A DNA stretch of 64,000 nucleotides from Mesaphorura yosii (lineage: Eukaryota > Arthropoda > Collembola > Poduromorpha > Tullbergiidae), in assembly GCA_009869945.1 (NCBI GenBank), contig WIXG01000196.1, positions 84,894 to 148,893 of the forward strand, given 5' to 3'. The notes beneath the pieces are model-generated. The model ran no database searches and was not told the origin of the DNA. It worked only from the letters and a program-made list of their open reading frames with translations. The position numbers were made by a program, and so were the translations under genes. Shown here piece by piece: positions 12,478 to 23,030 of the stretch. Numbering within the stretch: the stretch's first letter is position 1; every line of letters starts with the position of its first letter.

Positions 12478-14562
12478 TTACATCGACTTCACTTTCAAGC
12501 TCTCCGCACTTGGCTGCTGTGTGGCAGAGCGACCCGACTTGGACTTTAACAGAAGGCTCACAATTGGAGCGTACGCAGGCCACAATCCAAAAATGAAGCA
12601 TCCGATGAAGTACAGGTCTTTGTATGCAGCCCACCAAAGCCGCAACTTGAGCAGACCAAACGGCAGGGTGCAGAAACCGAAGAAGATTGTAACCAGCACT
12701 TTCAGGAGCACAACGTCAATCCAGAAACCAACTGGGCTCATGTGCCACCTTTGCATCATTGAATTTTTGGAGAGCATTACTCCAAGCTAAATGCACGAGC
12801 ACAAACAAACAACACTCATAAGCACCGTTATACTTGTTGCATAGATACGATTGTATTCAAGTGCTCACATCCTTCTCCATCTTCATAACAATGAACTCCA
12901 TGAAGAAGCACGCGTAATAGCCACTGTGGAGTCCGTGCCATGCTGCCAGGAAGAGAAGCGACGCGCCCTGAGACACGTACCGGTTCCCGACAAACTTTAG
13001 TCTCTTGTAAACGTATCTGCGAGTCAGGAACACGAAATCGGACTAATTTTGCGCATTGATCAAGGACAAAGGTCGAAACGACATCCGGGCTTACTGAGCA
13101 ATCCACTGATTCGTGCACTTGTTGAATGAAGCAATTATGTGGGAGAACTTATAAGACTTTTCGTAAACAGCGATGTCTATATTCTCACACCCGTCCCACA
13201 AATCGTTACCTTTTGAGTCCTTCCCATTGTGAGAGATTCCTGAAGACGAGCAATTTGAAGTGTGAGTTCATCATGTCAATCAATCTCATTTCAATCAATT
13301 TGACAGACGCCGCATGTTACCGTTTAAGATGCACGCTCCTTCGGCTACCATCCAGCAACTGACATATTTGTAGAGCAGCACTTTCCCATAAATTCCGACC
13401 ACCACCAGCCTTTGCCAAAACGGCAAGTTCTAGAATCAAGTGGAGGCAAATTACTATCGTCGTCTTGTCAAGAATTATTTTTATCACTTACAAAATACTG
13501 CGGACTGGTAATGTATTCATTGTTCACGATCTGGGACCCAATCTGATACACGCCAACATAGAACAATCCAGCTGCCAGCCTTCTCAGCCCGGGAAAAATG
13601 CTTCTGGGAGCGAATGAGTCCTGAGATGCACGTAATCAAGTCAAGTGTGTGGGTTCAAACCAAGCGTCGAGCGTGTGAGGAGAATACTTACATTTGAAAA
13701 CTGTCCGTTCACAAAGTTGAGGTATCTCCGCATTGGAAATTGAGGTCCAATCATGAAACTGCCTGGGTAGAATGCGTGAGCTGTATAACAAAAGCGTTTG
13801 TTATCGGCAATAGCTGGGCCATAGTTAAACAGCCTGAATACCGGATATTTCCCAGAAACTTGGAATCGACGAAAGAGCACTTTTTCGTTGGTCAGAAGTG
13901 AGATCAGCCTAAAGAATGAAATTCATTCTTCAATTCGCATTCCGACGCGACACCCGTTTGTGCTGAAAGCAGAAACTGGAAAGTGTACTGACCGCATCTT
14001 TGGTGCCATCATGAATATCAAACGCTTGTCCAATTAGACGAAGCGTCAAAACACAGTGTGGTATTGTCCACTTGATGTCATAGATCGCACTTTCCGTCAC
14101 ACAGTAGTAGCCGATCAGGTATGTCATTTGAAAAGCAAACGAGAAAACCACTGATGCGAGATTCGCACGTAATAGCACAATCAGCGCATATTGAACGACA
14201 ATGCAAATGTACGCATGAATCACCTCCCACCCTAAGGCAAAAATTCAGATTATCGCAATTAAAACAAGCTTTCTTATAATTCCAACGAATGACCTACCGT
14301 AATTGAAATATCCCATGTAGGAACCCGCTGCAATGAAGTACGCATGCTGGAGAATTGGGACCTTCTTGTATAAGAATTGCCTATGAAACAAGGCGCACGG
14401 GTACGCTACGGGAACAATGGACGCAGGTCAAAATCGTTGCATCAACTAACAAAGCAAGAAATTGACGCCGACATTACCAATCAAAATTGAAAGTAGGAGT
14501 CTGAATGCCGGGCCCGAGGCACCCACGTACCCCGCCAGCCAATTCACCCAGTCATCGGTCAT
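12478..14562 (-). CDS. LPCAT3: Lysophospholipid acyltransferase, MBOAT5/LPCAT3 (nessy) type
   Basis: Multi-spanning ER membrane O-acyltransferase that re-acylates lysophosphatidylcholine and related lysolipids in the Lands cycle. Exons: 14562-14478, 14405-14298, 14231-13993, 13908-13842, 13780-13692, 13620-13492, 13429-13321, 13239-13095, 13016-12869, 12786-12478 (475 residues). Landmarks: YDIKWTIPHCVLTLRLIG, the FMIGPQFPM segment, LLYKYVSCWMVAEGACIL, HIIASFNKCTNQW containing the catalytic-region Asn, and LFLAAWHGLHSGYYACFFME with the MBOAT histidine. The final helices contain GLLKLRLWWAAYKDLYFIG. The length fits the family (about 480). Ten small exons with introns of roughly 50-100 bases. 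The start is the first in-frame ATG before a hydrophobic helix. The gene is divergent from PHB2. Confidence 0.95.
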
Positions 14563-15440
14563 TTGAGCAGACGTAGATAGTAGATGCAGAAGGATCAATT
14601 CGAAGCTTGAGATTCCGGTCTCAGGTCAGTAAAAGGCTAAAATTGCAAAAAAGCATCGCAATTAATTAGAAAACTTTTACTTTAACATATAATTACCACG
14701 TACATTACCAGGTAAATTACTGCTGCATTTCTTGCATCATAATCACACAGGCTACTAGCCCAGAATCAATTCACTATGTATTGTGAGCAAGACAGACCAG
14801 GAAAGTTGATCGATCTCCTAAATAATTGATGACTTTTGTAAGCGACAAAACAAAATTAAGCGCACTAAACAACCTCTACAGGCATGTACTTTATATAAAC
14901 AAGAGCGTCCAAACCGTGCAAAGAGTGTGATCTGCCGTTTCGGTTGTTGAATGAGATGGATCAATAATTAACTGGGGAAGGTCTGAATACCCTCATCAAA
15001 AGATGATTATTAAATTGTCATCACCTGTGCGAGCTTTGAGCAACGCAGCCGCAGCGCGTGAATCAAGGAAACTCTTGAGAGTGGCAAATTAAATACGCCG
15101 CTGTGTGCCGAGTGTGCTCACTTTTACTCCACTTCGCCCTATCTCGAGCTTGCATTTCTAATTGCGTTTCCGAAGGTAGCACAAGAGGTTTTTCTACTAA
15201 TTAAAATATTTGCGGTGGAGGCGCAAGAACGAACTGAAACCAATCACAGGCAAGTAATAGTGAGGTAATGGATTTATCTTTACAAGGTGGATCCCAAGCC
15301 CTGCTGGTCTTAACCAATTTGAAATATTTGTCCAGGCTTTCGTCACTCTACTGTGCTCCTATCATTTCATCGAGAACCCTTGAAAGTAAAGCTAAAAAGT
15401 AACTACCAAGTAGCAACGTAACGGAAAACTGAAGACAAAG
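14563..15440. other. Divergent intergenic region LPCAT3 / PHB2
   Basis: About 880 bases between two start codons facing away from each other, presumably a shared promoter region. The sequence is AT-rich with no coding similarity noticed. No clear TATA box stands out. Confidence 0.5.
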
Positions 15441-17051
15441 ATGGCACAAAGTAAGCTTAATGATTTGGCTGGGCGTCTTGGAAAGAATCCCAAAGGGCTG
15501 GGACTTGGATTGAAGCTATTGGTCGCAGCTGCTGGAACCGCATACGGAATCAATCAAGCAATGTACACAGGTAATGTTCAAGGTATTACGAGACCCTTAC
15601 GAAACCAAATAATTTATAATCTTTGCAGTTGAAGGCGGTCAGCGAGCCATCATTTTCAACAGGATTGGTGGAATACAAAATGACATCTTAACAGAAGGAC
15701 TCCATTTCCGCATTCCGTGGTTCCAGTATCCAATCATCTATGACATTCGTACTCGTCCGAGAAAAATTTCCTCTCCGACGGGCAGTAAAGATTTGCAGAT
15801 GGTGAATATCACATTGAGAGTTCTGTCGCGTCCTGATGCACTGAAACTTCCTTCGATTTATCGCCAACTTGGACTTGATTACGATGAAAAGGTGTTACCC
15901 TCGATTGTCAACGAAGTTTTGAAAAGCGTGGTCGCGAAATTCAACGCTTCGCAATTGATTACGCAACGGCAGCAGGTCATTGGTTCAGTCGGTTCATTAT
16001 TCAGATTCGAAAGTATGGTTCTCATATGCTATTTTCGTTTCAAATTGGCGCAGGTGTCGCTGCTGATTAGGAGGGAATTAACGGAACGAGCTCGAGACTT
16101 CAATATGATTCTAGATGACGTTTCAATTACTGAATTGAGCTTTGGAAAAGAGTACACTGCTGCTGTCGAAGCGAAGCAGGTGGCTCAGCAAGAAGCTCAA
16201 AGGGCTGCCTTCGTTGTTGACCGAGCGATTCAGGAGAAGCAGCAGAAGATCGTTCACGCTGAAGGAGAAGCTGAAGCTGCCAAAATGATATCCCTTTGAT
16301 TTCGGTCAGTAATTTTTAGGTCAGGTGCGTAAAAGCGTAGGTTTTGCGAAACATACTGATTGCTACCTTCTTGGATCTCATCCCCTTTTATATAAACTGC
16401 AACCTGCCCATTATTTGAGTGTTCTTTTGGACACAAACTCTCATGCGGGATGGGGATTGGTTTGAAAGGGTGTAAAAAGTACCAGAAAATGATGAGAGAC
16501 GTGAAGCTGACCGTTCCTGTATTTCTCCAACGTCAATCTTGGTGAAAAAATCAAGTCATTTTTTTCATTGTAATTTCGTTGGGAAAGGAAAAGGAGACCT
16601 GGAGTGTTAAGTCATTTCATGAGTTTAAATTGGTGGAGGGCTTGACATAGCTCGAGTTTCTGAGATATGAAAGGAGAGCAGTCAGCGCCTCCACCCACAC
16701 ATTACTTCGTCCTTTGTTTTTGAAAGAAATACCGGAACGATGATGGCGTTCTTTAGTAATCTGACTTCTGGTGCCCACTCTGGATCCGTTAAACTACCTT
16801 AAGCTTCTTTGGTCGAATTCCGGTTTATTTTCCTTAACTCGAAATCACTCGTGCACTTGGGGGAGGCCATCAGCACCAACCCTGGATATTTAAAGCTGAG
16901 GAAGATTCGTGCCGCGCAGGCGATTGCCCGAACCGTGTCCCAATCACCGAACAAGATTTATCTGAATGGAAGTACGCTGATGCTGAACATCAACGACTCA
17001 GCCTTCGACGAGACTATGGAGAGATTGGGAGACAAGAAACGAAAGTTCTAG
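15441..17051 (+). CDS. PHB2: Prohibitin-2
   Basis: SPFH-family scaffold that forms ring complexes with prohibitin-1 in the mitochondrial inner membrane. Exons 15441-15570, 15629-15975, 16054-16287, 16857-17051 give 301 residues, matching the family (about 299). A single N-terminal hydrophobic segment lies at about residues 21-41. The PHB domain follows with [32 protein letters not shown] and [20 protein letters not shown]. The coiled-coil region contains [16 protein letters not shown] and [10 protein letters not shown]. The intron between AAKM and LGEA (16288-16856) cannot be removed with GT-AG ends but fits an AT-AC U12-type intron exactly. The second intron (78 bases) is in frame and stop-free, so unspliced RNA would still be open. 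A possible donor sits immediately after the stop codon. AATAAA lies at 17391-17396. Confidence 0.96.
16288..16856 (+). other. U12-type AT-AC intron in PHB2
   Basis: The intron starts ATATCCCTT (minor-spliceosome consensus ATATCCTTT, one difference) and ends in AC after GTGC. An exact match to the U12 branch-site consensus, TTCCTTAAC, ends 18 bases before the 3' end, within the short branch-to-acceptor distance typical of this class. Removing it joins AAA ATG to TTG GGG and restores the family sequence KMLGEA. No GT-AG pair does so without meeting the in-frame TGA just inside the intron. Confidence 0.9.
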
Positions 17052-18538
17052 GTACATAAGATACTGATGCTATCTCGAGATTGCAAAGCGCGTAATCAAT
17101 TTCTGAATTTTCCTTGCATCCTCTTTAGGTAAGATGGTCGGAACGGGCAGAACCAGTTGGAAAAAGAAAGTGAATGCTAAGGTAAGCTTTCTTTCGGATT
17201 GCTTGCGCTTCTGTTATTTCGTTGGTCCTAATTTTCATGTGAAACTTCCAGAGTAACTTCCGACTCCCTACGCCCCTCCGTAATCCGTGGCCAAGTAGGC
17301 AATCCTGTCATTGAAATACTTTGTTATAAAAATAGTCACACTTAGTTTGTGTTCCGGGAATTCGTTGTACTTTTTCTGATGTCAGTGGAGAATAAAACCA
17401 TGAACACGTCTGAAACAAAAATTTTCTCGTGTGATTCACCGGAACAGCGCTAACTGCATCTTAAAATTGAGCTCTGACCACTCCAATGAATATTCGCGCC
17501 CAAGGAATCTCATTTTCAAGGTGCTGTGCTGGCCTAAATAGCTCCCCCAGATTGCAATCTTACATTGCGGAAGTTTGCCGGCCATGATACACGACTGCTA
17601 TGCTGATTGCTCGAGAAGGGATTATGATCAAGCTGTATTAGCTATTCGACACCATTCAATTTATGGCAATCCTGTGGTGCGGTGCTGGTAAAATTGCGGC
17701 ATACCGTGCTGGTGCGATGGAATTCGTGAATGTGATCTGCCTGCCCGTACCCAACCTTTTGTTGCTGCTCAATTATGCTAAGTACACCCATCCACACAAC
17801 GTCAACAATGCAACGATCACAGCTACATGACTGAAGGGGAAGGCGGAGAGTAGTGCACTGAACTCTGCAGTCTGCAGCCACAGCACACACAGTCCCTCAA
17901 CTCGCTTTTTGACATTAAATATCAATTTATTATTACCCAATATTAACTCGTTTTCATTTATGAATTCACTAGCAGCCAAGTAAACGTATAAACGTGGTCA
18001 TTAGATGAGGTGTGAATCCATATATTGGAACGTTACTCACTCACGGTGCGGTTGGTTCGCCGTAGTTGACAGTCTCCCACCCATTGGCATACAATGCACA
18101 ATTACGTGGTGAGATTCCATACTGACATGACACGGAAGATTAGCGAATCCGCTTGACGAGTGAAGACAAACCACCGCCTAACGTAGTGTGCACACGCGGA
18201 CCCAGACATTCCAAGTGCCAATGCTGCCGCTGCCAGACGTCGAATCAGCGTCGACAGTTACCATTCCGTCCAAATTGCCGCAGTCAGGCTGAATTGAATG
18301 GTTTATTGAATTGATTACCGTAGTGAGGTCAAATGAATTCTGATCAGGTGAGGATTGCGAGTAGACCCGATATCCACTTTGCATTTGTACACCTGTCTGT
18401 CTCCACTGCTAATTATTCACTCATTTGGTTTCTCATTTTCTCTAGATATTTGACATATTTGTATTGGATAAACCAAGTGGTTGAATGCAATGAAATTTTG
18501 CTGCGAAGTTCATATATGTGCCTCTTTTTGTTCCTGAG
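17052..18538 (+). other. PHB2 3' region and intergenic stretch before EPB41L5
   Basis: About 1.5 kb. It begins with the PHB2 3' UTR, which may be spliced, and includes the AATAAA at 17391. The remainder should include the EPB41L5 promoter and any noncoding leader. A minus-strand open frame at 17773-17979 ends in a hydrophobic segment but has no recognised homologue. Nothing else convincing was seen. Confidence 0.4.
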
Positions 18539-21500
18539 ATGTTGAAATTCTTCAGTCGGAGATCCAAAGCAAAGCCAGTACCGGCCAAGTCCGGGAAGTT
18601 TGATCACTTCAGACCCCCAGCTGCTGGCGCGGTAGAGAGACCCCCCAAGAACTCGATCCTATGCAAAATTGTCATCTTGGACGGGACTGATTTGTCAATT
18701 TATGTGCCGGTAAGGTCTCATGCTTTGCTTGATGCTATTGGAACAAGACAGTACTAGAGAACTGAGCGACAAATCGACCTTTTGTTCTAGAAAAAGTCAC
18801 TTGGAGGCGAGCTCTATGACCAAGTTTTTTATAACCTTGACATTACGGAGAAAGACTACTTTGGGCTCCAGTACACCGATTCTAACCATGTTTCGGTAAG
18901 CACTTCTTAGACTTCTTTTCTTGAGTCTGAATTGAATGGAACTAACACTTTATCTTCAACATCTTTGTGTATTGTAGCATTGGTTGGACGCAACGAAAGC
19001 TATCAAGAAACAGGCTAAGAGTAAGTAGTCTAGATTTTTATAGCTATGCCTTCTGCGAATTCAGCACCTCACTACAAAATTTAATCGCTATTTAATGTCA
19101 TTCCATTGAACGCCTTGACCCACAGAGTACATTTTCATATCATATCATATACAATGGGCATTATTGTCTTCTTGTTGCAGTTGGGCCTCCATACACATTT
19201 CGACTCAGAGTGAAATTCTATTCAGCTGAACCTCACAATTTGCGCGAGGAGCTGACCCGGTAAGCGAAGTTTTCCAATTGAAAACATTGTGGAAGGCAGT
19301 CACGCCACAATCACTTAACTGAAAACTTGTTTGTCTGCAGGTATCAATTCTTTCTTCAAATCAAGAATGACATACTCGTGGGGAAGCTCGAGGTTCCAGA
19401 GCAAACTGGTATTGAGTTAGCAGCTTTAAGTTTGCAATGTGAGTTTGCTAGGAGGTATTTTGTTAAGTCTACCTTCGATTAAATTCGAATTTGTTCTTCC
19501 GCAGCCGAACTGGGTGATTATGACCCGGCAGTGCACGAGCCGTCGTTTGTGTCGGAATTTCGCTTCTTTCCCACTCAAACCGAAGAAATGGAAATCGCGA
19601 TTTTGGAGGAGTTTAAGAAATTGAGGTTAGAGTTTGATTCTGTGGAGTTACAATGATGATTCTTATATTAAGTGTTTTGCCTTTGGCAGAGGTCAGTCAC
19701 CTGCCCAAGCGGAACTGAATTATTTGAACAAGGCGAAGTACTTGGACATGTTTGGGGTCGACATGCACACTGTTTTGGTATTGATTAGCACACTTTCTCA
19801 TTTACACCGCAGGACGTTCCAGTTTGTATCCATCTCATGCTGAGCGATTTCGAATTTTTAAAGGGCAAGGACGCGATGGAATATTCTCTGGGGCTCACAC
19901 CGACTGGAATTTTAGTATTTGAGGGGAATCAAAAGATCGGCCTATTCTTCTGGCCGAAGATCTCCAGACTTGACTTCAAGAAGAGGAAGCTCACACTCAT
20001 CGTAGTTGAAGACGACGACGAGGGTAAAGAACGAGAACATACATTCGTATTCAGGTAATCGAGAAACGAGGAGTCGTAGAGTTAACGTCCGTGCAAATTG
20101 CAGATTCAATGCTTTGTTCACAAACTCTAGATTACACAACGAAAAGGCAGCAAAACACTTGTGGAAGTGCGCAGTGGAGCACCACGCATTTTTTCGGCTA
20201 AAAGCCGCAGCCAAAGGACCGAACGTCCGACAAAACTTCTTCCGAATGGGGTCCCGTTTTCGATACAGGTGAGCAAACGAGTTTCAAGTGAGCTCCGTCT
20301 GACAAAAATATGACGAGGAGGGAATTTGCACTTTAATTCCAGTGGTCGAACCGAGGCGCAGACGCTGGTACAGAATAAGTCCAGGAGAACTGCCCAGTTC
20401 GAAAGGAGGCCAAGTCAGCGCTACAGTAAGAGGCAGTCTCACATTCTTCGGGAAAGGCTGAAGCCCGTTCAGCCAGAAACGCCGGTTACCATTCGAACCA
20501 CGAGTCTGGAAGCTTCCAAGGCGAGTACGAAGCCGGCAGCGTCAAACGAAGTATCCAGAACTTTGAGTCAGCAGAGACAAAACTCACCTCCGTCTCTCAT
20601 TCTGGTGGCAACGCCGTCTCCGCCAGTGTCTCCACTTTCAATGGGTTCATCTGGGCACGGAGACAGGTCGCAAGAGGACACGCTGGACACCCTCATAAAG
20701 AACATTGCGAAAGAGACCGGGGGATTCCTCCCCTCAGAAAACACGTCCGCGTGCTCCAACATTCCCAACAACCAGACGAAATTCGATTCGCTAGCAAAGC
20801 CGCTCCTGCCCGACCAACGCAAGTGTAACATTCTGAAGGCAAAGAACGAGGAAAACTTAAAGAAAATGCCGGAAATATCCGATGTCTTCTTCAGCCAGTG
20901 AGTGACAGTGAATCTGATATGTCTGGTCCGCCTCCATTGTTGACTCGTAATATATTTTTAGGGAAGCGATTCCAAGTATTAAGAAACGAGAGAACGTAAT
21001 GAGAGAGTTACTGGAAGCAAGAAACGGAGACTCCGCCACATTCGTTTCCGTCGTAAGGTTTTTTCTATTGGCTATCGTTGGGAGCTTACATGGAGGGGTG
21101 TTCTTAGTATTTTATTTTATTACTTTTTATTGTCTTTTACGCTTTATGCACTACGTTCATGCACGATCAGAAGCATCAAGTAGTAATTGTGATTAATATG
21201 AAAGATTAATTGCTCTTTTAATCTGCCACTGGTCATATCTTCCAAATGCCTTTTAGTGCTTTTATGGTCTGTGTGTGCTTATACGGGTTGGTTCAGTTGG
21301 TTGTTCCAGATGGAGCTAAGTGGAATACTTTGCAGAGTCATCAGTCGACCATGCGCAGGCTTCGCCGTGTGTGCTGACTAAATGTGCGTTGTGTGTTTGC
21401 TTGCAGGGTGGAGACAAGTTGATCCTTACCACGTCCTCCAATCCGCTAGGCACTCCTTCCTCCCACAATAATAAGATTGATAATCTGACTCAGCCAGAGA

Positions 21501-22221
21501 GCGGTTGTCACAGTGCAGTCACCATTTCCCACTTTTCTGATAACGACACGCTTCCTGGTCCCAAAACTACCAACCACGACCGTCAATCGACGAGTGAATC
21601 TCGAAGTTCCAATGCGAAGGAGTTTGACGAGACTTCAAACTCAAGTGAAGTCAAGGGTTCAGAGTCTGAGCTTGGAGCCGTCGTAGTTAGTCAGAATCCC
21701 CTCAATCCTTTTCTCGATCTTGACGTCGGCAGCTTAGTTAAATCAATCATTCCGGTAGATGAGTCCGGATCCGCCAGCCAAACTAACCCCTTTCTGAATC
21801 CCTTTCTCAACGATGCCGAGTCCAGCAAGGCCGAGGAAAACCAAGCAACAGCAACAGAACCCATCTCTCCAAACGGAGAAACGAATGGCGTAAGTAGCTT
21901 GAATGAGCCACAGCATCTGATTTGAAACACTTTGTTGTTGAAATTTGACGAGTGTGCAAATGTTATAAAACTAGGCTTCTGCTTAATGTGCAACTGGAAA
22001 CGATGACTTCTACGTCACAGCCCATAACTCAAAAGCTTCTCCTTATTTAACCTGATTTAACTTCGTGTGCTTGTTTGTAGGATTCTGAGCGAATGATCAC
22101 ACCCATTCCAAAACCTCGAAGCAACTTGACCAGCCCGAAACTGAAGCTGAGTAACGGCGGCACGGAAGAAGCGGGAAGCCGAGTTGTGCAGAGGCGAACG
22201 GTGATAACGACAGAACTCTAA
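18539..22221 (+). CDS. EPB41L5: FERM-domain protein EPB41L5 / yurt
   Basis: Membrane-cytoskeleton adaptor; yurt and EPB41L5 bind Crumbs and restrain apical membrane in epithelia. Exons: 18539-18709, 18791-18895, 18978-19020, 19181-19259, 19341-19438, 19505-19625, 19690-19777, 19864-20054, 20131-20268, 20343-20897, 20962-21052, 21407-21889, 22081-22221 (767 residues). The N-terminus MLKFFSRRS is family-like. FERM landmarks: [95 protein letters not shown]-like residues around 20170, and the FERM-adjacent GSRFRYSGRTE. The C-terminal third is low complexity with NPF/NPFL-like repeats (near 21700-21800). The last residues are TTEL, a class I PDZ-ligand pattern. The ATG is preceded by no better in-frame start. 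Confidence 0.95.
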
Positions 22222-23030
22222 GCTGTACATTCGACTTGTAAAATAGTTCCAATGCTTCAATAACATCATTCTGCGTGCCGTCCTATCGTGTGGCGTCCTA
22301 ATATCCAATTTGTTACTTGATAGATTGTATTTATGTATTTATGACCTGTAATGCCTGGACTCTGAACTGATCGATGCATTTCAGTACACACTTTCCAATC
22401 GTATTTCGTCATTCCGAAATAGAATAGAGGCAATTAACTGACGAGCAGTCAGTGTGCACAATAAAAACAATGTGATGAAGATCGTTTAGTGTCAACTCTC
22501 GGATCAGCCTCCTCAGTCAGTGCCAATACTAATAACCTTAAATTATCCCGTCATTCATTCTGGTTGATACGAAGGATTCCTAACAGCGCGTTGCATCGGC
22601 GGCAAGAACTAATTTATTATTGTGGCTAAGTTGATAAATGTCCGGAGAACTAAAAGAAAATGTTAACTTGTTAATTATTTAAGTTGCCCGTTGATGAGTA
22701 TTATGCAAACACGGTACTTCAATAAACTTAACTAACCGTCCAACCTGAACCGATCGCCATCCACTCTCGCCTGACATTCATTACGACATATTATATACTA
22801 GCTTTATTTCACAATATTATAGAGGGGCGTACAAAACACAAAAACAAAAACCTGCAATCCTGCAAAGCATGCAGGCGTACTTTAACCTAAGCACTGGCAC
22901 ACGAAACTGCATCAGACTCGTTTCATGCGTGACCGCTTGAGCAAATCCCGAATCAATATAATCTCGACATTCTGAAACCTACTATCACATAACACTGGAA
23001 GAGATTGGGATGGGTTTGGTCCTTTGGTCA
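22222..23030. other. Convergent intergenic region EPB41L5 / RS-rich gene
   Basis: About 810 bases holding the 3' UTRs of two convergent genes. AATAAA on the plus strand lies at 22460-22465, about 240 bases after the EPB41L5 stop. No coding sequence or repeat was recognised. Confidence 0.5.

Noticed and set aside
15976-16053. Reading PHB2 exons 2 and 3 as one exon because the frame is open
   Set aside because: The extra 26 residues interrupt a contiguous conserved [13 protein letters not shown] segment, and good donor and acceptor sites bracket them.
17773-17979. Small minus-strand frame ending in a hydrophobic segment (possible tail-anchored microprotein)
   Set aside because: Single short frame without homologue, poly(A) signal or neighbouring exon; kept only as a possibility.
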